The notes beneath the pieces are model-generated. The model worked only from the letters and a program-made list of their open reading frames with translations, ran no database searches and was not told the origin of the DNA. A stretch of DNA of 64,000 nt, taken from positions 221,389,415 through 221,453,414 of the forward strand of contig NC_081410.1 in the NCBI RefSeq assembly GCF_030272615.1, read 5' to 3'. Source of the stretch: Cryptomeria japonica. Its lineage: Eukaryota; Streptophyta; Pinopsida; Cupressales; Cupressaceae. The translations under genes were made by a program, and so were the position numbers. Below are positions 35,931 through 48,535 of the stretch, piece after piece; within the stretch, counting starts at the first letter, position 1, and every line of letters begins with the position of its first letter.

Positions 35931-36959
35931 TGTCGTGCTCTGTGAAGTGTACCTGTACCCGCAACCACAATGCACTCAATAAATCATTATAAGCAATGGT
36001 TAGTAAATTGAAACAATGAAAGACAAAACCATAGCTAATCGACTTATTGCCTCCTAGTAAATGCGAGTATGAAAAATGCTCTCAGATCTGATTATGCATA
36101 CTCCAGTGACTTGACTACACTTAGATGGAGGATTTGATGGATGAAAATGCATGATCTAGCAAGAATAGCATGATTAAGCTATATGAATTCATGAGTGATC
36201 TAAAAATGAGCTAAGATTAAGATGCAATTAAGCTAAAATTAAGCATGATAACATTGCTAAAGAATGATAAACTAGAAGCTAGATGCCTATAATAACAATG
36301 CATAAATGAAAATGAGATGAGATCCATATTTTTCAAAATGAGGTCTATTTATAGGATTTTCCAAGGCTAGGGGTGATGTGGCAAGAATCAACGGTCAAGA
36401 TTGATCTGAAGATATCAATGGTTAAATTGGAGGAGGATGACAAAGGGGGTTGGATTAAAGGGAACATCTGTCATCTCTATGGTAACAAGTGTCAAGAAAC
36501 TTCTAGAAGGGTTGGATGAAAGGGAACACTTAGTGACAAGTGTCACAAAGGTTCTAGAAGATGTTGGATGAAAGGGGACATGGTGGTAGGTAGAATGGGT
36601 TAGGTTTAGGAATGGTTAGGTTTAGGAGTGGTAGAAGTTAGGAGAATTTGAATTAAAAAATTCAAATAATATGAAAAGGCTAATTAATCTTAACAACTCA
36701 TGAATTTGATTTGTTTTAATTAATTAGAGGATTTAGAAGAAATGATTTTGGATGGAGGGAATAAATTAATTTGAATTAATTAATTAAAGGGGTGAAATGG
36801 AATGAACCTATTTAATAAATCCTTAGATTTATTAATAAGTAGACAAAAAGGGAAATTTAATCAAATTGCTTAGTGAATTCAATTAAATTGGGAAGGGAGA
36901 TTAATTAAAATAATTGCTTATTTAATTAATTATCTTCAGACCATTTTTAGGTGTATACA
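35931..36959 (-). repeat. 3' LTR of the Tat-like element
   Basis: 1,029 bp; matches 48536-49521. On the minus strand it starts TGTATACACCTAAAAATGG, close to the LARD start TGTAGACACCTAAAAATG. Confidence 0.93.
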
Positions 36960-36973
36960 TTTTGCCCCTCTTT
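36960..36973 (-). promoter_or_regulatory. Polypurine tract of the Tat-like element
   Basis: The minus strand reads AAAGAGGGGCAAAA directly before the LTR, the same tract as in the LARD at 11231-11243. Confidence 0.85.
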
Positions 36974-38595
36974 GAAGCGAGGTGTGATGACGCGTTGATT
37001 CAAAGGATAATCTCATTTTGATGATAATATTAAGTTGATAGGATGCCCGAACTCTTGATTGCTAAATTCTGGTATGATGATGCCCCCTCGGGAGATCAAT
37101 TGAGATAATTGATCTTTGGAGTTTTTGCGAGATTAATATCTCGATAGATTTGATTTGATCTCTGCAACTGTGGTTTTGATGAAAATGCGAGTTCTTTGAT
37201 TAGTTTGATTGCTTAGATTGATAAGATTGAAAAATCTTGATTGATTAGATTTAGGCTGGTTTCAGGAAGGATTCATCCTGTACAAGACAACGATGATCAA
37301 AGCGCTTGGTTTCAGGAAGGATACATCCTGTATAAGACATGATCAGAACGTCTGGTTTCAGGAAGGATACATCCTGTATAAGACATGAATCAGAATCAGA
37401 TCGTCTGGTTTCAGGAAGGATACATCCTGTATAAGACATGATTCAACATCGATTAGGTTTGATTGATTGATTTGATTTGATAAGGTTGATTAGATAAAGA
37501 ACTGACAGTTTGTTGATATCAAGTTGCAGAAAGATTTGGATATGCTGATTGTTGATTCTGTTGAGAGAGATAGCATAAGATTTGGGCTAGGTCGATAATA
37601 TCATGAGAGAGATGAGTCGTCATTTTGATTGCGTATACACTTGTGATGATACTTTGATGATTCCTATGATAGATTTAAATTTGGGTAAAATGAGCGTTTA
37701 GGATCCCATGCAAGAATGAAATGCAAGCTAAAATGCAAATGCAGTGCAATGGAATGACCGGACCAATCACTGGATTATTTTGCGTTTTTGTCATCATTGA
37801 GCTTTTTGAAATGTGGGAAGTGAGTGCAAACATCGATGGTATAATTAAACCATGATGACCTGAGCACTTCTTTCCTGGATTTTGATATAGCAAGTTAACA
37901 CAAGCATCGAGGTATAATTGAACCGAGATGACCTGAGTGTTGTTTGCATAAAACAGACAATATTAATCATTTCAATATGCAAATCGGAAATGTCTTCAAT
38001 GATACTTCGATGATCATGTCCCAAGACAAATTTGCACATGTTAATGTTTAATTTTTAGACAACAGACAAGAAAAATATCATGTTTTTTCCTTGTTCCTCT
38101 AGTCAATGACATCCTAAAGTCACTCAAAAATCATGATAGCGAAAAACAATCTAGAAAAATTGAACAATCATGTCAAAATCATTATCCAAAAAGATATCAT
38201 TCCACTGAAAAGTGTGTGATGTGTTTAGATTGATTTTGTGATAGCTTGATAGTTGATAGGTTGATCTTGTGTTCAATGTTGGACGTGTCTCAGTTTTCAC
38301 TTGATAAGAGTTGTCTAACTGTTTGGTCTACATGTTTGGTTAAGCTTAGAATGATCAAGAGTTTACCCCCAGCTAGGTGTAGGATTTTGCCCCAAGCCTA
38401 GAAACAAAGTCATAATAATATATCCAATGATCCAAACCATGGTAAGAAACCACTTAGGATGTCTGCGTATGTACAAATGCTTATGATGCATATGGATAGC
38501 GCTGATGGAAGAATGAATGCAAACAGAAAGAATGCATGAACTAATAGATGGAAGAACTAGCTGACAGATAGCGCCTGTTTGCCAGGTTTTCACCA
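36974..38595 (-). other. 3' non-coding region of the Tat-like element with a short tandem repeat
   Basis: Four copies of TGGTTTCAGGAAGGATACAT + CCTGTATAAGACATGA (37257-37440, spacing about 46-54 bp) each contain the small inverted repeat AGGAT-AC-ATCCT. The rest is unique sequence rich in GATTGATT runs; no gene is supported. Confidence 0.7.
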
Positions 38596-38830
38596 TTTGT
38601 TTTTATTACACTTTTTCTGATATTTGATTTTTTTAAATTTTTCTGATTTTTTTTCACTTTTTAGGATTTTTCTACTTTTTCCCTTTTTTTGATTTTTTTT
38701 TTTTCACTGTTTTTTATTTTTTTTTATTTTTCACTGTTTTTGATTTTTTCTTATTTTTGACTGTTTTTTATTTTTCTGATTTTTCATTGTTTTTTATTTT
38801 TTCTGATTTTTCAGACATAAAATTTCTTCA
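38596..38830 (-). repeat. A-rich (sense strand) degenerate repeat
   Basis: On the plus strand, repeated TTTTTCACTGTTTTTTATTT and TTTTCTGATTTTTC units lie directly after the integrase end. It corresponds in place and character to the LARD repeat at 9846-10235. Confidence 0.75.
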
Positions 38831-39731
38831 GGTGCATGCTATTGATAGGTTCTTCAAGTTGATCTTCGTCCTGTGTTGATAGCTAATATGCTCCTGATCC
38901 AAATACTGCTGTGACCACAAACGGACCTAACCAGTTTGGTTCAAATTTTCCTTTCTTTTCTCAATCTGCCTGGTTGCGTGGATTTTCCTTTAGCACTAGT
39001 TCGCCCACTTGAAAGACTCGTGGTTTGACCTTATGATTATAGCTCTGACACATTCTTTGCTGATATAGCTTTAGATGATCAAAGATATTTTGTCTTCATT
39101 CATGGATCAGTTCTAACTCTTGTAGTCTAGATACTCTTTGTTCTTCATCTGGGATGAGACCTTTTAGTGATACACGTAGAGAAGGTATCTCTACTTCGAT
39201 TGGCAATATGGCTTCTGATCCATATACAAGAGAGAAAGGTGTGGCACCTGTTGGTGTGCGGATACTGGTGCAGTAGGCCCATAAAGTAGGGTTTAGTTGG
39301 ATATGCCAATCTTTCCCAACATTGTTCACTATCTTTTTGAGGATTTTCAGAATAGTTTTGTTAGATGCTTCTGCCTGCCCATTTCCTTGTGGATAATATG
39401 GTGTGGAGAATCTGTGTTGGATTTTGAACTTCTCACATAGCTCTTGTACATCTTGATTCTTGAATGGTCGCCCATTATCAGTGATAATGGTCATTGGTAT
39501 TCCATAGCGAGAGATGATGTAATTCAAGATAAATGAAGCAATTTGTTTTCCTGTGATGTTTATGAGAGGTACCGCTTTAATCCATTTTGTGAAATATTCA
39601 GTAGCTACAAGAATGAATTTGTGTCCATTAGATGAGGAAGGATTTATCTTTCCTACTAGATCAAGTCCCCATTGACAAAAAGGCCAAGATGTTGCTAAAG
39701 CATGTAGTTCTTGTGTTAGTGCATGGATCAA
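38816..39731 (-). pseudogene. Tat-like integrase
   Basis: The integrase core is open from 39731 to 39096. The acidic triad is present: WGLDLVGKI, IITDNGRPF and NGQAEASNKTI. The frame then meets a stop (39096-39098), but C-terminal sequence (GELVLKENPRNQA, WLGPFVV-like) continues to about 38816. Upstream, the zinc-binding N-terminus is damaged: a Cys of the HHCC motif reads Trp near 39750 (WKQCQIHG). Integrase inserts the element's DNA; this copy cannot be made intact. Confidence 0.88.
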
Positions 39732-39828
39732 GTTCCCATGGATCTGACATTGTTTCCATATTCTTGCTATTTTAAAAGAATCTCATTCCATAATCAGCCA
39801 ATAATAGCCCAAGCGTATGAGTTTTTTT

Positions 39829-40560
39829 CTAAAGGGTAAGACCACTTGAATGAGTGCCACAAATGCCATTATGGACTTCATGTAAAGCCTTCTTAGATTC
39901 TTCTTGTTCAATACATCTTAAGAGAGTATCGTCTAGACCTCGTTTATACAGGGTATCTGCGACGAGAGTAAAATGAGAGGATTGGCAAATAAAGTTTCTC
40001 TTTTGGTTTTTTGATAAGTTAGGAGGTAGGATATTATCTTTCAAGTATGTGTAAGTTTGGCCATAGCGAGAGGAATCGTGTCCAATAAGTTGACATATGG
40101 TTTGGGAATCAGGACAATTAAAGGCGAGATGAAACAACTCTTCAACCAGGAATTCATAACACTGTTGATTTTCTTGTGTCTGCAATAGAGAAGCAAGTGT
40201 AGCCATGGCGTCTGTTGCTTTGTTGTCATTTCTTGGAATTTATTCAAAAGTTATTTCTACAAAGTACTTCTTGAAATCATCAACTATCTTTTTGTAAGGC
40301 ATGCGTTTGTCATCTTTTGTTTGATAGTCATCATTGATTTGATTAATGACAAGCTGAGAGTCTCCAAAGACTTGAAGTTGTTTAATGTTCCATTCTACAA
40401 CCATTTTGATACCTGTTACCAATGCTTCATACTCTGCTATATTGTTTGTACACGGAAAGCTTAATTTGTATGCTTTTGGTATTGTATGCCCTTGTGGCGT
40501 GATAAATAGAATTCCTGCTCCTAATCCGTGGTGTATATGAACCATCAAAATATAGTTGCC
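39829..40560 (-). pseudogene. Second (archaeal-type) RNase H and linker to integrase
   Basis: The usual YFDGSYT start lies at 40535-40560 but is cut off by a small deletion, so the ORF 40548-40240 begins just after it in another frame. Later signatures are NNIAEYEALVTGIKM (Glu), VFGDSQLVINQI (Asp) and EYIPRNDNKATDAMA. A further stop separates this from the linker 40206-39829. A second RNase H after the first is typical of Tat elements. Confidence 0.85.
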
Positions 40561-40769
40561 ATGCTTTTGTTGTGACTGTTAGGATATCAGCATCAGGGAA
40601 TTTGATCTGTAGAGGATGATTATCTTGAAGTCATGTTTCTGCGATGACTTGTCCCTTGATAGATTTTCTATCAACATATTTGATATCAAACTCGCTTAGA
40701 ATCATGATCCATTTTGCTATTCGTCCTGTCAATGTGGCTTTGTTGAGCAAATACTTTAGACGATCGATT

Positions 40770-41942
40770 TTAGCTATCAATTAACTTGATGGAGTGAGAT
40801 AGTAGATAGTGTCGTAGTTTTTGAGAAGCAAAAACTACTGCCAAGCATGTTTTTTTTGTTGATGAATAGTTGACCTCATATCCCACTAGTGTTATGCTGA
40901 TGTAGTAGATGGCTCGTTCTTTTCCTTCATTATCCTCTTGTGCGAGTAAAAATCCCAATGATGCTTCGGTAGTTGATACATAGAGTAATAATGGCTTTCC
41001 TGGAATTGGTGACATTAGAACAGGCGGTTGCATGAGATATGCTTTGGTCTTGTTGAATGCTTCTTCACATTGATGGTCCCATTTGAAATTAACATGTTTG
41101 TGCAATAGGTGTGTAAATGGTTGACATTTATCTGCTAATTGAGCCACAAATCTTCTGATTGACTGGAGTCTTCCTTCTAAGGATCTTAGTTGACTAATAT
41201 TTTTGGGAGATGCCATTTCCATGATTGCTTTTACCTTAGCTGGATCTACTTCAATACCTCTTGCTGAAACAATGTATCCCAATAGCTTTCCTGAAGTAAC
41301 ACCAAAGGCACATTTCTTAGGGTTTAGCCTTAACTTGTATTGTTCTAACCTGTCAAAGATCTTTTCCAGTATCTCTATATGTTCTTCTCTGTTGTATGAT
41401 TTAGCTAATATGCCATCCACATAGTCTTCCATGAATGTATGCATCATGTCATGAAATATAGTTGTCATAGCTCTTTGATATGTAGCACCTGCGTTCTTTA
41501 ATCCAAAAGCCATGACATTCTAGCAGAAAGTACCCCATGAACATGTGAAAGTTGTCTTTTCTTGATCTTCGGGTGCTATTTTGATTTGATTGTATCCAAA
41601 GAAACCATCCATTAGAGAAAACATGGAGTGTCATGTAGTTAAATCTACAATGATGTCGATGTTAGGCAAAGGAAAGTCATCCTTTGGACATGTGTTATTA
41701 AGATCTCTATTGTCTGTGCATATTCTGATGCTTTTATCTAGTTTTGAAACAGGAACAATGTTGGATACCCATTGAGGATAAGCTACAGGTCTGATGAATC
41801 TGACATCCAGTAATTTCTTTAGTTCTACTTTGACTAGAAGAGCAATATGCAGATGCATCTTCCTTAATTTCCGTTTGACTGGTTTATCTCTTGGATTAAC
41901 ATTCAAGCGATGCATAATAAGCTCTGGATCTAACCCTGACAT
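40770..41942 (-). pseudogene. Tat-like reverse transcriptase and first RNase H
   Basis: RT blocks: RFIRPVAYPQWVSNIVPV, KSIRICTDNRDLNN, FSLMDGFFGYNQIKIAP (first catalytic Asp) and MAFGLKNAGATYQRAM. The active-site box reads YVDG at about 41405-41415, so the second catalytic Asp is replaced by Gly. Stops at 41631-41633 (where Gly is usual, GGA to TGA) and at about 41514-41516 (TGG to TAG) break the frame. After the thumb comes the first RNase H (KPLLLYVSTTEASLGFLLAQ), whose first acidic residue is replaced (YVSTTEAS where Asp is usual). The copy is inactive. Confidence 0.9.
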
Positions 41943-41975
41943 GTCTGCATAGGACCAGGCAAAATTGATTTGCCG

Positions 41976-43742
41976 TCAGTTGAAGAATTCCACATATTGT
42001 TGCATTTCTACCTCTGATAGAGATGTTGCTGGATGAAGAATCTTTGGTTGCTCTGTTGTGCCAATGTTAACTGCCTCTGTTGGTTCGATCAAAATGGATG
42101 ACCTTTCTTGATAGTGCTCAGGTAAAGTGTCAAATCTCCCATCTTCCGGCGCCTCAAAGAGGTTTTCACCATTAGATGCTTCCTTTGTTTTTACTTTTTC
42201 CTGGTCTAATGTTGCTAATAAATGGTTTTTAGCATTAGACCTAATATTGTTTTCTTTACTTTCACTTTTGCGACTAGGATATTTGGTACCCACTTGAATG
42301 GAAGATGCGTTGCTGAAATTCCTGGTGAGAGTTGTTATAGGTTCGATTGCGTTAAGATATACATATATGGCATGGTCGTTTGGAAAGGTATCAATGACAG
42401 TATGTCCTTCATTTTCCCAATCGATAAGCTCGGGGTGGATTAGAGGTAATGGATCTTCAGGTTGGGATGTTTCAAGGGTCATGATGGAGGTATCAAAGTT
42501 TTCAATATGTGTGTCGATGTCTAAAATGGTACTCTCGTCAGAATGATCTTGCGTAAGAAGTTCTTGATTATCCTCGGTTAAGTCCAAGTTAGCCGAATGT
42601 GATTCTAATTCAAGTGAACTAGTTCCTGACGTTTGTCCTGCATACGTGTGAACTACATTGACTTCTATATCTCCTTCAAAGAATTTTTCTTCAACTGATT
42701 CTTCAGAGTGATAGGAATCCCATTCCCATTCATTAGAATTTGTATCACTTGCAGCTTGTAGTCTACAAATTTGGTCATATAATATTTCTTCCGCTTTTCT
42801 GGCTATACTTTTCCTTCTTTCATATTCAACCTCTTCAGGACTGAGATTGAGTTTTGTCAACTTTTCTATGAGTTCTCTTGAACTTATATTAGCTTCTTTC
42901 TTGTTTTGATTGAGATTTAATGCTGCTTGAGAGATGTTTTTAGTTTGTTTCTCTTGTTGATTTGAAGCTTGTTTCTTTTGCCATTTTGTGTTTGCTTGTG
43001 CTTGTTGCTTAACTGATTTTTCTTCCCTTTCAATTGCCACTTGTTCTTGTCTGTTTTCATATTCCTCTTGTTGTTGACTAAAAGATGTGTCTTCCGGTAT
43101 AATGACTTGTCCATACCCTAAGCCTACTTTGTCTGTAGTCTGTTGAGTATGAGGCTAAATAGGTTCTGAGATATCTTCCTTTCTTTTTCCTATAGGGCTT
43201 GTCCTAGTGTATCCCATCCTTCGAAGAATGTTGAATCCTTTTCCATATTTTTCTGTAGGTATTCTGACATTGTTGACCTTTTGTTGAACTTCTTCATCTT
43301 TGTATAGCCATTGCAATACATCTTTATCTTCTGTTTCCTCTGATAAGGTTCTAGCACTGATAAATGCTCCATCAAATATTGGAAGATGTTTCACAGTTGG
43401 TTGTTGTTTAGAGCTTGATGGTTTTCCCAAGGATTTAGGAGGAAGTGGTAATTGTGATATTGAGTATTCTCCGTTCCCTCGATCTCTTAGCTGCATTTGT
43501 TTTTCCATACTTGATAGAATAGAGGCGAATGATTTTTCCTTGGATTGTGTGCTCGAAGATGTTACCTCCCTGTTATGTGGAACAATTACTTCTTGACCCA
43601 TTTTTAGATTGCTGCAATATTGGAATAGATTTGCATCTGCAAATATTGTGATTTCTTGTCCTTCATAGGGAAATTTTACACATTGATGATAGGTTGATGG
43701 GACAACTTGCAAGTCATGTATCCATGGTCTCTCTAGGAGCAC
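41976..43742 (-). pseudogene. Tat-like protease C-terminus, G-patch-like motif and long linker
   Basis: The same frame as protease and RT. From 43742: VLLERPWIHDLQVVPSTYHQ (end of protease), a Ser/Gln-rich stretch, then YGKGFNILRRMGY plus SPIGKRKEDISEPI near 43160-43250. This fits a degenerate G-patch (G-x-G-x3-L-x2-MG-aromatic ... G-x5-[IL]-x-x-PI). After a stop at 43155-43157 the frame reads on through a Lys/Gln-rich coiled region and a long acidic linker (43040-41976). The function of the linker is unknown. Confidence 0.6.
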
Positions 43743-43748
43743 ATTATA

Positions 43749-44666
43749 TTATAGGTCCAAGTCTAGAACTTGGCATGCTGTGTCTTTTTGTAGAGGTCCC
43801 ACTCTAATTGGTAGTATCACAATTCCCTTGGAGGAACGTTCTTCTTCATCATAGGCTTTTATAGTGATCCTTTTCCGTACATCAACTGCATCTTCTAAAT
43901 ATCCTAAGGCACGAACAAGACTTAATGAGCAAATATTTAGGCTAGCTCCACCATCTATTAGAACACGCTTGACTCGCGTTTTGTGAATGAGGACTTCAAT
44001 ATGCAAGGGAGCGTTGTGAGGGTGTTGCAAGGACATGTTGTCTTCGTCAGTGAATGATAAGAAATGAGGGGTTGTGAGGTGTCCCACCATGGTTTGGAAT
44101 TGACCAATATCAAGATCTTTGGATACTGTGGTATCTACTAATGCTCGTTCAAGAATTTCCTTGTGTACGGGTGAAAGTTTTAAAAGTTCCAAGATTGATA
44201 TTTGTGCGGGTGTTTTCTGCAATTGTTCCACTAGATTGTATTGTTTTGCTATAATGGATGATGTGTTTGTTGTAGGACCCGACAAAAAAACTTTGGCTTT
44301 GCTTCTTGTAATAGCCTGAGCATGTTCTTGATTTTGTTTTTCTTTAACTACAATCACATTCACGACATTTTCATATGTATGAGCGTAGTTTACCTTTGCT
44401 TTACCCTTACCATTGTTTGTTGTTGATGACTCACCTTTCTCATAGTTTGGAAGTGGAGTTTTAAAGGCAGTATGAGATTCATTTGTTGTATGTCCATCCA
44501 CAGTTATTATGCCATTATCAATCATGTCTTGTATGATATGTTTCAACTTTTGACAATTATCTGTGAGATGTCCCTTGTTTCGATGGAAATCACAATACCG
44601 ATTATCATTCCACCAATGTGGTTTGATTTGAGGTTCGTAGTTCCTTTCTTCTGGTAGAGTGATCAA
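43749..44666 (-). pseudogene. Tat-like gag zinc motif and aspartic protease
   Basis: 305 open codons. A zinc-binding motif CDFHRNKGHLTDNC lies near residues 26-39. The protease active site is VLIDGGASLNICSLSLVRAL near residues 237-256, with the catalytic Asp-Gly-Gly intact. A TAA-type break at 43749-43751 separates it from the protease C-terminus, which continues in the same frame. Confidence 0.88.
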
Positions 44667-44774
44667 TTTGTTTGCGAGAAGTGTCTTTAATGCCGATCCA
44701 ATGGGTTCACCAATGTTTGTGAATGGTCTTTGAAAGAAAGTCTTGATAGTTGTTCTTTGGTGATTGTTGTTTTG

Positions 44775-46125
44775 CTATGCTGCTGCCGAGTGAGTAGATA
44801 AAATGAAAACCAGTTGCTTTGGTTTCACATTGTTGTTATCTACTATTCCATCGTTGACGACATTTCGATTTCTATTCCAAAACTTTGGCTTGTCATTGTG
44901 ATTGTTGTTATTGTTCTTGTTAGGAGGATGGACTCCTTCTTTGCATATTTTCAACTCACCCTTCTTTATCATGGCTTCTTCCATTTTGATTCCATTATCA
45001 ACCATTTTTCCAAAGCTTTGATTTCCTTGCATTTTTAAGTAATAACTCATTTGATCATTTAAGTTGTCAATGAATATGTCCATTTTTTTCGTACTTTGGC
45101 AATGTACGAGGATACCACGGTGCTAGGCGTCTCCATCGTTGTAAGAATGACATGAAGGGTTCTCCACTTTTTTGTTTAGTGTTACATAGGTCTAGCATTG
45201 TTACTTCATGTTGCATGTTGTAGGAGTATTGTGAAACAAACTTATCCACCAACTCTAAAAATGATATGATTCCAGGTGTAAGTTTGGAGAACCATTCCAT
45301 AGCTAATCCAGTTAAGCTTTTCGGAAATAGTATCATTAAGTAGGTATCCTCATGTGCAAACTCCATACTCATTGTACAAAATTATCTTATATGATCTTGA
45401 GGGTCAGTGCTTCCATCATATTTTTCGTATCTCGGGGTTTCAAAACCTATAGGAAATGGTATCATGTTTAGATTTCTGTCGAAAGGAAAAGGACAAATTT
45501 CTTGAAGTGAGTATCGTTTTACATTTCCTCTTTGCATCTCTTGGATTTGTGTTTGCATTGCTTGCAGTTGTTGTGTGAGAGTCATGATAGGATTATCAAC
45601 ATGATTTGTTCTTGCATGACCATGATTTTGCATTCTAGGAGGATTGGGATCTCTTCTTGTTTCATCTCTAGCTCTTCTTGTATCCTCATTGAATTGAATG
45701 TTATTCAGGATTTCTACTTCATCTCTTCTAGGTATGTCGGTTTCTTCATTGTTTTTGGTGTTATTGGGAATTGATGTGTCATTCATGCGGAGACCAAAGA
45801 TGTCCTCATATTGTTCGTTATTAGGGGGAGGGTCACTTTTCTTTTGTGTCAATTTATTCACATCAAAATCTTGGGGAAGTGTAGCACCAGATTTGGCTAG
45901 CATTAGAAAGTATTTTTCTTTTTCTTCCTCCAACGATTTCTGCATAAATTTTTCGAATTGGGGATCTTTCTTGATGTCTCTAATGTTTTGTTCTGTTATT
46001 TCTTCCTCAACTTGTATTTCATCTTCATGTTCCATCGTTATATGCTCTTCAAATGTTTTTAATGTTTCGATTTTTGTCTCTGCGATCCTTCGTTTCTGAG
46101 CTCTAGTTAGAACGGGCATACACAT
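44775..46125 (-). pseudogene. Tat-like gag
   Basis: Starts at ATG 46125 (MCMPVLTRAQKRRIAETKIE). The N-terminal part is charged. The retrotransposon gag domain follows after a stop at 45382-45384 (FAHEDTYLMILFPKSLTGLA, MEWFSKLTPGI, FMSFLQRWRRLAP). A one-base change in an A-run near 45083-45090 shifts the frame, and the end continues from MDIFIDNLNDQMSYYLKMQG to 44775. Gag forms the particle in which reverse transcription takes place. Confidence 0.88.
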
Positions 46126-48514
46126 ATGTTATCTTGCTTAGGATTCGATTGTCCAAAAGGTTGTTTTGGGTAAGCGATCAATAGTCAATTTCAAGGCAAT
46201 AGAGTGATATGACACTAAAAGAGAATTCAAGTGTTTAAAAGTTCGCAAGTTTTTCGATCTTCGGTTTGGGAGTGCAATGATGATGATTGATAAGAACTAA
46301 GTCCAGTAGGAACGATATATCCTATGATGTGGGACAAAGTTATCCTGACCAAACGTTTCAGTTTCATGATAAAGGATGATTGATCCTGATGAGAAACTAT
46401 GTTTGAGTGATTAGTTTATTAAAGAGGGTGATAGTGCACTTTGAGATGTTTAGATTTTGAACTTGTTAAGGGTGAGCACTTGAAAATCTTAGGGTGTTTA
46501 TCTTCTAGAGTTTGATTTTGATGGATGATAACTTGACCAAGCAAACCAAGCAGACAATCTAAGCATGGATTGACATATAACAGGTGTTTATGCTTACTGC
46601 AAATTGATCAGGCAGAAATGATAAATCTGAAATAGGCATGCAGGACACAGCTCTGGATTGACAGATGCAGAGTTTTGTACGACATAAGATTCAGCTTAGG
46701 ATGACACAAGATACAGAGCCATACGACAGAACAAAATTTTTCATATAAACAACAACAACAACTCGTACGACTTGGGATTATAGACTATACGACAAAACAC
46801 TTATCTCGTACGACACAAGATAGCAGATAGTACGATAAATGATTTTATGCAAGTTAACTCGTACAACAGAGATTATGATTCGTGCTACAGAGAATTAAAG
46901 CTCGTACGACAGGTTATTTTAACAGGTGTAAAAAGTGTTTGTTTGTTTGAGTTTTGATCACTGAATTTCGATGTTTTACTTTGGTTTTCTAGTTTTAAGT
47001 GTCTGATTTTTCAATTTAGGGATGAATGCACAACAAACACATGATGTGATACATGACTCTCAATCAAGCTAAACCCTAAGGAAGTTGGCTGAGAATGAAA
47101 ACCTTTGCTTGTTGACTTAGGTACACACCCAATAGCTAATCAGAATACGGCCACTGAGTCTCACGCAATGGATTCTCAACGCCGTATTATCTGACTCCAA
47201 ACACTAATGGGGGCACGATATGGCAAGTGTCTTGAGAGAGTTACTATCTCTCTTGTACAAAGATTATCACCCTTTCAGAGGTGAATCAGGTAGCTTCTAT
47301 TTTAACTGACACTAGTAAGGGATCCGTTCGGCGCGTCGGGGTATAAACTCAATTAAGAGGTCTCCCAGCCTTGAAAACCAATGTTTGATATACCCGAAGT
47401 TACGGAGGAGAGATATTCCCGAGCATTGCCGTTGCTTTGATTTTCATCAAAAACACATTTATTTTATAGTGGGTTGGATTACTTGGCATTAGTCGTTCCC
47501 ACTTAGGTTGTTCCCCTCTCACTGGCCTTAAGGGCTAAGAGTTAATAACTCCTCGGGAGGGCAGGCCTGGTAAAGAGATGCACTAATGAAAGTAAAAGGA
47601 CAAGTCTAGCTTTCTGATCACCTAAGAAAGGTGAGAGCATACTCACCTATCATCAAAGACATGAAATACATGGTTGCTCAATTTTAACCCAAAATCAAGT
47701 GTGCCTAGAAATTTAAATGAATGCACCAAGTTTAGTTGAATTCATAGGTAACCTGCAATAAATCCGTTAGTAGTCATGATTGTGTTTTGAATTATGTCTT
47801 TGACAAGTGTATCTTCGTAAATCGTCCCGCAGAAAAGAGTTAGGCTGCCAAAAATCTCACAAACAAAACAAGATTAGCATTAGTGATCCGAACTACAAAA
47901 TTTTCAAAACAGATTATATGAAATTTTATCCTAACTTCAAATAGGCATAACTTTATGCTCAAGACTCGAAATCACGAGCCGTTTAATTCGTTGGAAAGGT
48001 CTCCAAGAGTTGTAGATGAGATTGTAGCCAAAAAAATTGCACTTTCGAGGGCTAAAAATGCCTTTAAGACCTTCAAAAATGCAAATTACCAACGTATAGA
48101 CAAACTTGAAAATTCTAACTTGCAGTTTGTAAAAAAAAATCAGAGATGCAGAAACTTGTATGACATGATTTACCAGTTAGTATGACAGAACTTTAGATTT
48201 TGCACAGAGACCAAAATGAACTCGTACGACATTGGATTTAACAAGCAGAAATTCATACGAAACATAATTAGCTCTAGTACGACAGTGAAAATCAACTCGT
48301 ATGACATAGGATTTATTAGAAAATTAACTCGTACGACATGAATTTATACTTGATACGACAAGGAAAATGGGCTCGTACGAGTTAGGATGAAGTGTCGTCC
48401 TGGGCTAAAAGGTAGTTCGTACGAGTTGGAAAATCAACTCGTACGAAATTCTGATTCTGATCCGACAGAGATGAATGTTTGTTGAAGATTAAGAGGCCAA
48501 AAGTGATGATTCCG
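46126..48514 (-). other. Long 5' leader of the Tat-like element with two CGTACGAC motif clusters
   Basis: About 2.4 kb of non-coding leader. Roughly nine copies of CTCGTACGACA-type motifs lie at 46674-46910 and roughly twelve at 48155-48470, spaced about 20-35 bp. The stretch between them (46930-48150) is unique and includes a less AT-rich section at 47130-47600. Confidence 0.75.
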
Positions 48515-48532
48515 GCCCCACGGTGGGCGCCA
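48515..48532 (-). promoter_or_regulatory. Primer-binding site of the Tat-like element
   Basis: The minus strand reads TGGCGCCCACCGTGGGGC, three bases (TTT) after the 5' LTR, a site of a kind common in plant gypsy elements. I did not assign the tRNA. Confidence 0.8.
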
Positions 48533-48535
48533 AAA

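Noticed and set aside
47955-48185. Plus-strand 76-codon ORF in the Tat-like leader
   Set aside because: Antisense to the element, partly inside a motif cluster, with no family resemblance.
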